Counted from the stretch's first letter, positions 15,001 through 30,000 are shown. The stretch is DNA of 59,821 bases from Hofstenia miamia (GCA_900660155.1 CABFPE010000055.1:1128433-1188253), one strand, 5' to 3'. A program made the numbers and translations. The notes: generated by a model not told the origin, from the letters alone.

Positions 15001-18000
15001 TGTCGATTCAAGTTTTTTGGGTGTCAAAAAATATTAACTTTTTTCTATGATGGATTTTCTTCATTAATAACTATATTGGCATAAATCATAATACGTGGAC
15101 TCTATGAAAATGTAACTAAATCAAACTTCAAATTTCTTCTAAGTTCTTATGAGAAATTTTAAAAGCGCCGCTAAATTTTGAAGAAAATCGAGTTAATTTT
15201 TTAAGACATAACATTGGAAGTGTTCCATTTAAATTAGTGAATATTAGTAATTATATAATAATTCTCTTGATAATTTAAGTTAAATTTTATCAACTTTCAG
15301 TCTGCAATGCAATTTGTTGTTGGAAGTAAGAATTGATTTTGGTCTTTGAAAACAAGGCTACCAAACCATATGCTCCAATTCACTACTTCCTTAAAAAACA
15401 AAATAGTATACAATGCAACTTTTAACTGTCATACAAATATGAATATCTATGATTAAAACCCAGTAAAAATGAAAAGCTGATTAAAATTGTGATAACAGCT
15501 GATATATTGATGAAATTTTTATTTTTAAAAATAGTTGCAATAGAGAAATGTTATTGACTCTTTTAAAATCACTGTCCCTCATAAAACTTTATAGATGCAT
15601 CATTTTCACCAAGCCTCTATTTCAGGCGCGCCATGACCTATGACTTTGCGGGTGGCCCACCTCAACAAAGCTTTAGACCTTCTAAAACTTGAATATGTGG
15701 ATAAATTGAAATTTTTTCAAAAATTGTAATTTTCGGTAAAGTACTTTCATCGTTTTTAAAGCTTAAGCTATCTTATGTACTGTTTAAACAGTTTTTTATA
15801 GTAGAGTTGCAACTAACCGGCTCGTTAAAGATTTGTTTACGGGTTAACAGATTCAATTTTTCCCTTGAAACTGCCGGGTCTGTCGATCACCCGTTTACAT
15901 TTCATTAATAAACAAGTGAAGCAACCAAATGTGCACAAAGGAGTCTATCTTAATAAAGTCAGGCTCATTATTACGTAAACATTGAATTACACAAATACCA
16001 CGTGTTTTAATGCTTTCAGAAGTTTTCTTTTTCCTGTAGTAGAGCTTTGTGAATTCACTTTTTATTTCGAGTTTGAATCTTAATATACAGACAATGGATT
16101 CGTCAGTTTGAATCCGCATTTCAGTACAAGATATACTGTGGTTTACGCAATAATTTCTTATTGTTTTAAACTAGTTCGAAACCTGAAAAACTCTAGCAGG
16201 GGGTTATTTTTCAATAGAAGAGGGAAAATTTGATTTACACACTTTGCACCTAGAGTTTGCAAGGGAAATTATTTTTTTCAAAAAATGTCTGTACCTATCA
16301 GAAATTTCTACAGCCGCACTGTACCACGTTTCGAATTCATTGACTCGAATCTGAATTTGAGCTTAAAATGGATTCGAATTCGGATTTGATTTATAATGTT
16401 CACAGGCCTTATTATGTAATTGATTAATATTATTTCTTAAAAATTCGCATTAAATCCAAGTCTAAATTTTCATTAAGAATGGAATGGGGTTACATTAATC
16501 AATTTAATGAATCTAAGTACATAAAGGATCTTGTACCCACTGATATTTAGGACAACTAAAATTTAGTAAAGTTTATATTTAACCACAAATTGTAATTGTT
16601 ACCAAAGTTGTAAAAATACATTGTAAATGATTGGCTAGGGCTTAATTAAGAAGTTATTACGTAACAAAAAAGTTGATATTTTATTTTAAGGTTAAAACCG
16701 TTAATAATATGCTTTGAAGTTAATAAAGTAAATTTTACTAATTAGTTTCAAATTAGGGATTAATTAAATGAAAAATGGTTAATAATTTGTACTATGTCTG
16801 TTAAAATGCTGCAAACCAATTAGAGGGAGTGTGATAACGGAGTTAACTATTTTTCTTTTTAAACATTTGACTTTGAAAATAATGTAACTTACCTTGAAAA
16901 TAATGAAATAGTTCTTTGTATAGGATATAATTGAAATATGGAATTAATTTGTGGTAGCCAATTATGGGATTATGATTTTTAGCAGCTATGTGTAATTTCT
17001 CTGACTGGCAACTAAAGCAGTCGATCATTTTACTGGTGGTTAACTTAAGACTCAATGTGATCTTCACCTCTTTAACCCTTTAAGGTTTGGTGGTACATAT
17101 ATGTACTAAGTAAATAAATCAGTTTTTCCAGATTGCTATAATTCACAGTATATTTATATTTTGCATAATTCATCTTAAGGTAACAGCAAGCCAAATTGCT
17201 AATTACTCTTCAAACATTTTTTTAATTGAGTATGATATTCCATCTTTAATTAATCTGATCACTGATTTGGAAATTAATATAATTAGGTGATTCATATGGT
17301 TAAAAAGAGTGTTTTCAACCCATACTAGTGAAAAATATTTTCATGATCCTAGTTTCTTGCCATACATTTTTGGCAATCATTAATGCGCTCCCTTAGGAGC
17401 TGCAGGTACATATATGTACTAACCTAGTGCAGCATCATCGATGCATTTGAAAATTTAATTTTGGTGATATGGCACTTTTTACCATCTGCTTAATGCGCAA
17501 ATCATTACATTTTACTAATAAAACAGCTTCAGTTTCATTTATGGTTAGGTTAGCCTGGATTTACTTGTTTTTGCTGTTTATTGTCAGTATTTCAATTTGA
17601 CTGGAGGGGATCACCAAAAAGTTTCAATACAATTAGTTTTAAGTGTTAAATTTTAAAATTCAGAGAGAAATTTGTGGGAATATGAAAATATTTAAAAACA
17701 CTGATAATATTTTGCTTGCTATTTATATGAATTTGAATAACTGAATACAAAATTAGGCAGCCGTTGAAAGAAGTTTTTCTACCCTATTTTTACCTGAGAT
17801 TGTAAATATCCACCTTGGTTTTCATTCAATTTTTTCAAATTCATAGTAGTATGATGTGTAGTTCTTAAAATTATTTTCATTAGATTTAGGAAAAGTGAAT
17901 ATTTAGTATATATTTGGTTACTTTCACACATGTCTTAGGTTATTATTTTTGTTGCTCTACTGATATTTTCAATGGAGGATTTGATTCTTGCTAACATTTT

Positions 18001-21000
18001 TGCTAGACCAACCCAGTCCCATCCAAATTATGAGCGTTCAAAGTTTTTATTTATAAAAACAATCACAAATTCTAAAAAAATGCTTGAGTTGTTTAGAGTA
18101 AACCATGGCATACACTATAGGCTTTAGATCGTATATTTATGAAATACCCTTCTTTGATATCAGCGTTAATTCAGATTTTCCTTTCTTGTAAAAAATTCCT
18201 GAGTCAGACAAGATGAGACTTGTAGGTTTGGGATGTAATTTATTTTATACATCAATCCGAAATGCAACCGGTCAGTGATTTTTTGACAGGTCAACAGCGC
18301 CACCGGGTTCATTTTTCCTTTAAGGCTGCCGAATTAGTCGGGTCATATATAATTAATAAATAAGTGAAAGAATTATATGTACACATTGGGATTTTGTTAA
18401 TAAAGTCATTGTACCTTAAGTTGTTTAAATGGTTTCAGAAGTTTTTAATTTAATTTTGGGGTGTTGCTATATAAGGGGCTTAGTGAATCCACTATTTTAT
18501 TTCAAGTTCGAATATTCAGGCAATGGATTTGCAAATCTGAATTAAAATGTGATATAGTTTATATAATAATTGCTATTCTAAATAGTTATTGTTAAAAAGC
18601 TACCTCGTTCCAAGAAAAAGCATAGTAGTTTATTCACGTTTCACACAGAGTTGGAGCTGCGAAATTATTTTTGCTTAAAAATGTCAGTACCTCAACAGAA
18701 ATTCCTAGATCAGGCTTGTATTGTATCAAGATTCGAATTTTTGAATCACGGATTTATAGATTTGATTTCAAATATTCGCATGACCCTATTTTGTAATTGT
18801 TTAATATTAAGATAGTCATTTGAAATTCAAGTAAAAATTTCTCAAAAAATATAATGTGGTTATATTGCAGTAATTTCATAAATGTGTGCAAACAAGGGAA
18901 AAATAATCATATGAGCTGAAAAATTATGGGTGATTAAAACATGTTTTTTTAGTGACAAAACCAATACGATCGATTATTTCTGTTAATTTCTGTTTATTTA
19001 TTTTCACTAAAAGTGCAAATGAATCCTGAAAATTTAATCGAGGCCTAAGTTTATTCGTAAGCATTTAAAGCATATTCCTTTAGCATGCTTCTCTTGTTTA
19101 TTAGTTTGTTAATTTTCTTTTGTTTCTGTTTAATATATTCATTGAAAAAAGCATGTTTTAAACGTTTAAGACCTGAAAGAATTTACTTCGTGATGATCAT
19201 CCCTGCCCCACTCTATGATAAAGCTTAAATTTGGCCAACTAGGTGAAGGGCAAATGAATATGGTGCCGACCCCCTCCTAATTTCAATGAACTGTCAAATA
19301 ACAACTGAAACACTAAAAATGTAAGGATAAATAGCAAATCGTGATTTTATCTTTGAAAGGTACACCGACCCTGTTTATTGAAAATTCAACTACATTAACA
19401 ATGCTAAGGAACGCATCATTTTTACAGCATTGAAGTAATTTTATTTGAAGATTCTGTATTATTCATTTTTGTCGTAACCGATTGGTTTTTTATATTCACT
19501 CGATTATTTTAGATCGAAAGTTATTTCAAAGAATTTACTTTGAATGTCGAGGATTCCCTTCTGCGCTATTCCCTCATTTCCCAGTAAGTTGTTTTAGAAT
19601 GGTTAAAAGTACTTACGTAATTATGCGTCATTAATTATTATCAAATTATGCTCTCGGTAATTAAAATTACGATGTGGGTGTGAGAATTAAATTTTTTCTT
19701 ATAATTGTAACATTTTATACAATTACTATTCATAATCTTTACCGGATTATTTTAGTTTGATTTGTCGATATAAATGCAATATCTGTGCGAGAATAAATAT
19801 CACTTGGTTGTTCAAGTGAATCGTCATTTTCTGCGATTATATCAATTGCTCTGTTTCGGCAATTTTCCCGAATGATATATTTTCTTAGTTTCAGTTTGTG
19901 AAATTTAACAAGCAAACCACTTACGTTTGTTTGCTGTTCTATCATTTCCATGTTAAAGGAAAAATTTCTTAACCGGACATGCAATGGTTAATATTCCTCT
20001 TGGTTATATAACAACGTTTGCTAAACTATTTGAGTTTTTTCAGATAGCCAAGAAGTGATTAGCTTGCCGAAAAGTAGTCACCCAATTCGGATTTTGACGT
20101 CAGTGATTTGCCAAATTTTATAATCTCATTTTCAAGTAATCTAATTGTGTGCCAGAGTAGATCCACATCTGAAGTAACATCGCTTGAAGAGCATTGTTTA
20201 ACTTTTTAAATGACTCTGCTTCTGTGCTTGTGACCCGCTTCTCTTGCAGCAGGTTTAGAAACCATTGATTGAGCATTTCATCATTCGCGTATGACCTCGA
20301 TTATTGATTCTGCAGCGTTTTTGTTTGCCGTGCGCTGATACAAAGGAATTGTCCAATCAGATTGTGCCATTTATTAATTTTAGTTATTCCATAGAGCTCC
20401 AAAGTTTGCAACATCTTGCTGACAAAGTGTTATCATTTTTCTGAGATTCCATGTCGCTTAGATTCAAAAGCATAAAGATCAATATGTTGCCTTTTAGAGG
20501 GAAATCTAACTACTATTACACTCTTTGTTTGAGACTTTGCAAGACCTCTTTCATACTCTTTGCCAGACAAGGCGAAATTAAAAATTGATTATTAGAATAT
20601 GTTTTGATTTTTGCGCAATATTAGTCTTAATCTTAATGGATTTTGAAATTGAATAGTTCTTATAAGTTTTATAATATATAGTTCAGTATATAAATAATCA
20701 CTTTAACCTTATTTGACCTGAGATTTTTGGGCCCTTCATTTCTAGGAAGAGAGGATGTCTCTATCGAACTCTATTGGATTATGCTATTAATACTTAGTGC
20801 AAATATTCTTCAGGTCAATACTATCAATTTGGAATTTTCAGAAATGTGATATCATCATTATTCTTGAAAACGTCATCAAATCCAAAAATTTTGTAATATT
20901 TTTGAAATAAATTTAATATTGGTTCTAACACTTGGAAAGGATGGAATTCATTAGGATTCACTCCCAACTTATCAAATATTTTTTCTTTTTTACTTTTCAC

Positions 21001-24000
21001 TCACACTATACATCCGGTTGAAAAACAATTCCATACATAAAATGAGTAGATGTTTAGAATTTTTAGTAGGGAGTTATGATCCCAATAAAAGTTAGGAAAA
21101 GTCACCAGGTTAATGAAATCCAATTTCAATATGTTCGTACTAGATATTATAATTCGGTTTGCTTGGATTAGCTGTACGGGTATTATCTCCGTGAAAAATT
21201 TTAAAGTGAGAAGGTAATTTGCGGGATTTCTTTGTTTAAGCATAATGTAGCGAATCTGTCATTTGGAATCGAACAAAAGATTTTTGTTCAAATTGTAGAA
21301 TTTTCTATACAGCACCATTAAATTCGATAGACAAAGTGTCACTGTAAGTCTTTTTTATGTAGAAAACGGCTCCAACTGAAGTAAGTAATCAATTAACTGT
21401 CTGCATTATAAATTAATCTTCACATATATTCCTATTGGATTCTTAGATTTGCTTTCAAACTAGGTGAGCGCTTTAACATTTGTAATCTAACATTTTTTGA
21501 CCAATAAAATTGCAGTTCTAGTCATGTTAGTCATAGAAAGTTATCCGATAGTCCATAGATGAAAATTTACTTTTGGTTTTCAAATAAACATTGGTCTCAT
21601 TGTATGAACTATAAAATACACCAAAATGTCACTTAGAATTGACAGCAAATCATACAAGTTCTAGGACAATTTGTTTTTTTTCCTTCATATCCATTTGTTA
21701 TTTAGTAAATCATTGATACACATAAGTTACAATTTAAGTTTAGTGAATACTCTACAGTCTTTTCCGTGTACCCATGTCACCTTTTGCCCCACATTTCAAA
21801 TAGCACCTTTTTATAATGTGAAATGATGTTTTTTGAGACCTTCATTTGTTATGAATGCTTTAATATTTTGATTCGAAGTTATACCATAAATAATATGTGT
21901 ACGTACCAAAATCTTAATAATTATCAAATCGTCTGAAATTTCTACGTTTTCCAACATGTGCCAATATTTTTAGCGAATTTATTTTTGTCTTAGTATATCA
22001 GGGACAAATCCAGCCCCGCCTTAAACAAATTGTTTTAAATAACCTTGCAAAAAAACACGTTTAAAACAATCGAAAGAAATACGCTTTAATCTAATTTAAT
22101 GCTATTTCAACAACCATGTTGTTAAAGGAATTCATCTTCACCGTTTTCACAGCAATTGTTGTTGTTTCGCTGAATGCTTGCAGATCCGATGTACTATTTG
22201 TGAGTCAGCCGAAGCCGAGTACACAGAAGTTGTCATTGCTGTCTTGTTGGTGCAAATCTTTTGGACCACGCTACTGTGGTGAAAAAATCACTCCCTTAGA
22301 AGTTGCGGCGGACAGGTCATATTTTGCAAAAATACAAATTGCCTTCCAATCTCAGCAAGTATATGCCAAGCCATTCTGCGTATATTCAGAAATTGTTCGA
22401 TTAAATTTTCAACCCGATGCTTGTTCGAAATCAGAAGAAAAGTGAGGGTAGAAAAGAAATTTGTTTTATTGTCTCGTATCCTGTATTGGGTCTACAACCC
22501 AATTCTCGACGGTATGGATGCGTTATAGAAACATAAACTCAAATTTAAGTGTCGAGAGGTCTTCCTTTATCGCCTACTCAATTTTAAATAGCAGAATCTT
22601 TCGTTTTTTATTTGAATAATTTTTTATTTCTTATACTCTGTATTAGCATTCCGTTTCAAGATTTTTCTAATTCGTGTTAATTTTGGGAGTAATCCCTGCG
22701 GAATTATGAAAAACATACAAACATGTTGTTTTGTATAATTTGATAAAATAACGTTTTGATTGACAGCTCTGCACAATTTGCCAAGTACTGTGTATGATTC
22801 TATATGCAATTTGTATGTATTCACATGTGGAATATGATCTCATACTTGTAAATCCGCCTATCCTTTGAAATGCCAATGTTAATGATGGTAAACGATGATG
22901 ACAGGAGGTGATAAAAAATGCATTTGCTCCCTACAATTTTATATTTGAAGTTTATATATTTTAATTTGAAATTTTGGGGGCGCTTACCCTTATATACAAT
23001 AACTAGTACTTGCTTTATAGAAATTCAATTAACATATCGTTGATTACGCTCGTAATTGTATAGTCAAATTTCGATTATCCTCCATTTTCTGGGCTTAAGG
23101 AGGGGCAACACCCAAAATATATGTTTTTTTGTTTGAAGTTTATTTGACTTTTTAAGTGCTTAGAATATAAAATATTATAATTAAAATTATTTATATAAAC
23201 TTTCTTTTGCCAAAAATTTTTTTTGGTTGCTATGGGCAACAATATTAAAAAAATGTAAAAAAAATTTTTGCTTTAAACTTTTGTTTATTAGCTTACAGAG
23301 CCCAAATTTGCAGGGTATATTGCATGTTGCTATATACACAATTATATGTAATATCAATTTTATAAATTAGTTTTTTAATTAATATTTTTTCCATTTTTCC
23401 TAAATTTTTTACATAAAATAATTGAAAAAATATTCAACATGATTCAAAAAGGTTTGCTATCAATTCCTTACAAACAAAAGAGGATAAAAGTTCCAAGAAA
23501 CTTCTTATTACTTCATCAAAAAAAGGAATTCCGAGAAATTGCATGATAAAGTTAAAATTGTCCTGCACCATAGGTTGTACCCTATTTGGCTACTTTTTTT
23601 CCTCTTCCAACATTTGCTTTGCTTTTTTAGCAATCCTGGCAGCTTTGCTCTTCTCCTTACTACCTTTCTGGCTTCTCAGGAGTCTTTTTTTCATCTAATT
23701 TTAGCAAAATTTAGATGTTGCCCCTCCTTAACTTGTATTCAGTAGACTGTGAAGTTGATAGATAATTGACATCCCACATAAATTGGTGTCATTTTAAAGC
23801 TAAATGAACTGAAACATGGACACTTGTTCAATGTGTATTTCGCAGAAAATTCAGGGAGCAGTAACCAGAAAGGATGTCCATAGTGTGATCACATGGAGCA
23901 TCAGAGTTAGAGAGCTTCTTAACACCACATTGCAAAGTAGATGGATTGTCATTGGAACGCATGCTCATCCACTTCTTGACGACCTGTTTACTGCGAGATT

Positions 24001-27000
24001 GTAGCTTTTGCTAATTTCTTATTGAATATATGACGTTCATCAATGTCAAATCATCCAGAGTTTTAGATAATGGGGAATTGCGGATATCATGCAAAACTCA
24101 AGTCAAGCACATAAATATTAATGAGTCATATCATAGAATTCTGTTAAAATATCATTGTATCCTTCGGTCATGGTGTACTGTAGTATAGTGTGAATCGTAT
24201 TTCGACCAAGCAGCTCTTTTAGAATTGTATTTTTTTAGGAACTAAGCAATGGCGAACAACGAACTACACTTACCTTCTTTCTCCTTGTAGTTGAATTAAC
24301 TTTCAAAATAGTTCTATTACTACCTCAAACGTTGTCGTGAGACAGTCCTTAAATTGCACTGATAGCTTATCATCTTGATCAGGAATGTGAATTCTTTCAA
24401 TGTGTGCACAACTTTAATGTTCCTAAAGTCGTCGTTGTCAGAAACATAACCTTCTTGTAGGGAAGATAGACCTCACTCAACAAACAAATTTTAACGGCTA
24501 CTCATGAAAAATACTCTTTTAACGTTTAGTCTACTCTGTCATGACATTGTATAGCTTGAATATACCTTACAGTTTTCTAAATTTCTCCAACAAAGTTAAA
24601 TACAACACTTCCAGTTGAAAAGAAACTGCTATGGAAAATAACTGTTAATATAGGTTTCAACTTACAATCTATTTCTCATATAAATTTTCATGTAGCGAAA
24701 TGAGGGGAATGACTTTTCAAATGCCACTGTCATCATTGGATGAGAAATCCTGTATGGTGAAGACTCTCCATTATCACGTGAATTGGCTCACCATATCAAA
24801 ATTGGCTAATATCAAAATGAACAATCAAACTCTCCTTTTTCATTGCTGTCGAAATATAACTGAAACCAAACAAAAGTTATTTGGAAATATTGTGAATAAC
24901 ATCACCAAAAAGCAATATATTATCTTGCATTTAATTTTTGTGGAAATAAATGATAAAAACATCAAAATCGATTGGTATATCGAGTATGGAGGAAAAATTG
25001 TACATACACCAATATAAATGCAATGCGTGTACACAGCGCCGTTAAAACAAAAATTTATTAATAAATCTCGACATTTCACAAAGCACGTTTTGTGAACAGT
25101 TCTAACCACAATGAATATTTGTTGAGTTTCAGACGCCAAATCATTTTCCATGTATTAGAACCGAAAATGGTAACATGTGGCATGTAACTGGGCTGGCTGC
25201 GCTGTGTACATATGTTACAGAAAGATTGTGACGTTAGCAAGTTCGTGACATCCCCAAATATCAGTGAATTTGTGAACTTGCTTATTCACACATACCCAAC
25301 TTTAAAATATCTATTTCACGTATTTAAAGGAAAAATCATTGCACTATTACTAAACCCAACCATAGCTCCAACGTCGCCTCAAATTTAGTGTTTCTATGAA
25401 AATTCAATTGATTGTTGTAATGTTTGTTAAAAAGTACTACCTAAAAATTCATATTTAATGGAAGTAACCAGTTGAAAATAGAAAACACTAATCTTGACAA
25501 AAAAAACTAATATTACTTCATTGAGGCAAGATGATTTACACAGGCAGAGCTAAGCAAGTACTTTTTTCCATCATAACTACAAATGTTCATCGCGTTTTAC
25601 TTTTCGTATGTTCTCTAAGTTTCTCATTTCTAAGACAACAAACTGCGAAATGCTTGTTACAAAACAGTAAACAGTGAACCAGAAAGCAATGCTGTTCGGT
25701 TTTATTTCTTTGATGTTCTTTTTCATTTTTGCGCTAAGTTTTAATTTGTTCAGTTAGAAAAGTACTAATTCATGGTTATCGCAATGGTGGGGTTGTTAAT
25801 TTGATTAAATTCGAATAAAGAAAAGACAAATTACGTTTACGTGGGCTTTTTTATTATTAAAAGTATTAGATATAAACTTGTGAAGGTCAAAATATAAAAT
25901 TGCTTTAATTCAAAATTAATTCAATTAATATGGGTTTTCATTAATTTTTTGGAAAAAATGCTTGCTGATGAACGATATTCTATTTTACAGATATTTTCAA
26001 AGCTCTATAAAATGGTTTTTTTTATTAAAAGCAAGCTTCACTAACCAAAAGGCCATCATATAAATTTTCTTCTCTAAAATCCATTGAAATTGAAATCCTG
26101 ATAGGTCTATCATAAGATCTTTTCAAGACATTATAGCATTGAGTGGACATGATTTTGATACTCTAGTTCATTAAAATGGTGACGCGTCAGATTGTTCTTC
26201 ATAAACACCACCTTACCATTTAAAATGTATTCGCGGCTCAAAGTTTTTCAATCAGTTCGAAAGTTGAATTTTTTTCCAACTAAAAATGCAAAGATATCGT
26301 CGTTAGCATTTTATTAGTTAAGGTAAAATTGTTACAAGATATGATAAGTAACTAATACAATAATAATCAAATTTGCCGATGCTTTGGCAGGCTCGGTGTT
26401 TTTTGCTTTTCGAATATGTTTTCTAAATTCTTGCATTCTACTACTTGCATGAGCAATATTTGCCGTACCTGCAGCTGCGGCAGCAGTAGCACAATTTCGA
26501 ATGCTGTATAATTGGCACTAAGCAGTTTCCAATTTAAGTTATCCGCTGCCAATTTCGTCAATTTCTTTTTGTATATGAAAATTGCAATTCAGCAAAAATA
26601 TTTAAGTGGAACTTGTTTTTATCAAGTGGGCTGCGCCAGCGACCATTTTGACTCATCAGTCGCGTCAATACTGGCGCGCACACCTTTAGTCCTGATAATG
26701 GCCCACGGTTTCTGCCATCTTAAAACACTATTTTTTCTTTGTAATCGATTCTATTTTTATTAACAATGTTTCTAATTACGTGAAGTTTAAGCTTATCAGA
26801 CAGATTTGTGAAGATAATAGCATTCATTATTTAAACAAGAAACGACATTTTTGCGTCAAAGCGAAACTTTAAACACATTTCTTTTTTACTAATGGAAATC
26901 TAGCTAAATAAGAAACTTTATCTCAAAGCCACTTCGAATTAGAATTTAATTGACTTTTTAAACTTAATAATAAAATGTCTGTTTTCCAATATGTGAATTA

Positions 27001-30000
27001 ATATGTAAATCAAATTTATAAGCGAGTCAAAATATCTTATACAAGACGTGGTCTATTGCACTTAGGATTTATAGTTTTGGTTCACCTCCTGTATCCCCCT
27101 TGACGTTTTTGAAAACTCAATTTTCGAATTTAAATTTTATTATTGCGCATAAAGTATGACATATAGTTTTCAAATCTGAGAAGCATATAGAGATTAGAAT
27201 TTCATTCAATGTTCTTCTTGGAATTGCAGTACTGTTAATGAAGTAGGTTTCCTGCATATTACGCCTGAACAACCATTGGCAATTGTGGTAGATCGACTGG
27301 TGCAGTAATGACAACGGTGGTTGTTGTCTGCTGGACGATCGCTTGCATTTTTTGTGGCCTGCTCTGCGCAGATAATGCGTTTGTTGTGTGAGGGTACGTT
27401 TGCAGAAATTGTTCTAGACGACATTGCAATTTTACCCATTGTCTCGGCGACCTCAAGCAAAAACAATCTACGTGTCTGTCCTGCCTTTGGAGCTTTTTGG
27501 AGAGAGTTGTGTACTTTGTAAGAAGCTAATAACCCAGTATCAAGCACATCAAATATTCGCATTAGATATCGTCTGGTAGGCCTCGAGGTAGTGTATGTGC
27601 CAACCCTCTTATCCATAATGTCTAAACCAGCTTTGTTGGCGTTGTAGTCCTAAATAATTTCGGTTTTCCTTGGTTGTTCGAACCGTCAAAATTCTGGTCA
27701 TGCATTGAAGAGAGCAAGATTACCGCTTTACCTTTCTTGAGGACGTAAGATACCAATACATTATCATCGTGGCAAACCAAAGACAGAGCTATGTTCTGGG
27801 CGATTTCGGTCAGGGAAAAACTCGTGTGGAACAAACGGTTTGTTTTTTTTCTGACGGTGCCAAGCAGTGACAATGTTCTATTTCGCAATTCCTTGCTCAG
27901 AGCTAACGAAGTAAAGAAGTTATCAGTACAAATGCTTCTTCCTGTGTTCTTGATTGGTGTGCACAATTCCAAGACAACTTTCATCCCTTGATTGACTGCT
28001 CTGCTCCGGCTTGGTTGTTGCCCAAGGTACACGCTACCGTTTACAGGGTACCAGCTTTCCGTGTCAACCACCCACCAAATTTTAATCCGTACTTAGCTGG
28101 TTTAGAGGAAATGTACTGGCGAAAAGAACACCGCCCTCTAAAGCCAGCCAGCATTTCATCTACAGTGACATGTTCACTTGGAAATTAGGCATCATTCAGT
28201 TGCCAAGTTGATAAGAAAATATATTTTGGCAAATTGCCAGTGACGGTAATGCAAGTGAGGGTTATCAACTAGATGGAAAGTTAGAGTTTTAGATTTGGTT
28301 GCTTTGAATAATCCAAACGATTGCGGTCATTTTGAGAAAATTTCATTAATGAAGGGTCAAAATGTTTTGAGCATACAAAGAGTTTCGTTTTACTTTGAAT
28401 TGCTTCCTGCAAGTTGCTTTTATTAATAGTTGACGTAGATGCTCATCACGAGGAAACCCAAACATGCTTGCATGTGAATAATTTCCATGATAGCCTGATT
28501 AGCAGTTAGGCACACAACACTTTTTCATAGTGCAATATCTACAAGGAATTTTGCGCAAAAGATAATGTTTACTCAGCGGATTAATTAAAGGGACACAGTG
28601 GTAGTGAATGGCTTTCATTATCTAGGCCTCCTATTTTCTCAGTTGTCGGCAAGCTGTGGGGTCATGTGTTTTAGTAGGTCCTGCTCCAAAATAGATCGGA
28701 TTCGGATTTCAATTGGAATATTTGCATATTCCTATTCTGTAATTGGTTATTGTTAAGTCTTCGAAATTCGGTTTAAATTCAAGTTAAAATTTTCGCTAGA
28801 AATACAGTATGTCCTAGAAGTTACGCAGTTTTTAAAATTAAACATATGGATACAAAAAACAAAGTATATTGAATAAATGTTAACATAAATTGATTAACAA
28901 CCATTACAGATTAATTGTTCGCTTCCTCCCCTCCAGTCTCTATAACATTTTCTAGACGGCCTAGCAAATGCACAGCAGATCCTCTCAACTCTTCCTAATC
29001 AATGTCCTCCAGCAGCATTGAAACGCGTTGCTTCAATTCATTCAGATTGCGTGGTTTGAAGGTGAAATACATTCTGGCATTTATTGTTGTGATAGATCTG
29101 GTGAAAATGGCGGCCAATTTTGCGGAAAACCTCTGGATATCATCTTGTTGTCAGGAAAGTGTTGGCAAATAACGTTTCTGGCCAAAATAGAATAATAGGG
29201 TGGCACTCTATCTTGTTGGAATATGGTGTTGTTGTTGAGCTTCTGCCTGCGACGCAGTTGTGGAATGACATGATTTTTCAGCATATCAGCATATTTTTCT
29301 CCAGTGATGGTGGTGTCGAAAAATTATGGTTTCAATTGAAAATGGGCTGTATAGCCAAACCACACACAAACTTTGGGAGCGTGAGCATTGATTTCGAATT
29401 TAACTTTCGGCTTTTCTGTCCCCCAAATAATGCAATTGTGGCAATTCACTGCACCGCACACACACTTCAAAATTGAAGTTATTCATGATCCATTGGTTTA
29501 CTGCAAATGTCTCAATCAAAATGTTCATAGACGCCAACTAGTGACTGAGTGCTTATATTCTAAGAAATAATGATTAATTCTTTTTTATAAAGTAATGACA
29601 TCTTTAGTCACAAGTTTCCGCATTTTTCTTTGATGAGATCATTCAAGTGACAGACAGAACGCGGAGTTGATCTTTGAAAAATCTTTGCTTTTAAGTGTAC
29701 CCAGGACCAATGGTCCAGGCGATTCAACTCGGATTTGCGAAATGAAAACTCAACCTTTCGCATCTCCTTATAGATTAGTGCCATCTTGCATGAATATTTT
29801 ACTTCAGGTTATTCGTAAATCTTCTCACACAAATGTGTGACGAGTACAGAGACACGAATTTTATGGCATTTGGATTTTCTTGAGACCAAATGCAATTCAA
29901 ATTTTTAATTTCATGCATTGACCTATTGCATTTCTTTTCACTAATAACAATATTTTACAAAAATTTTTGCAACGCCAATTAAAAAACCCTTAATACTGTC

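Noticed and set aside
22116-22445. The signal-peptide frame as a sid-1 exon
   Set aside because: It does not resemble the SIDT loop and would put a stop inside the gene; treated as a separate candidate gene.
24700-25017. 105-codon plus-strand frame as a gene
   Set aside because: No recognisable domain; the reverse strand is equally open, and composition is like the flanks.
29120-29476. 118-codon plus-strand frame
   Set aside because: It is the antisense of the mariner transposase relic.
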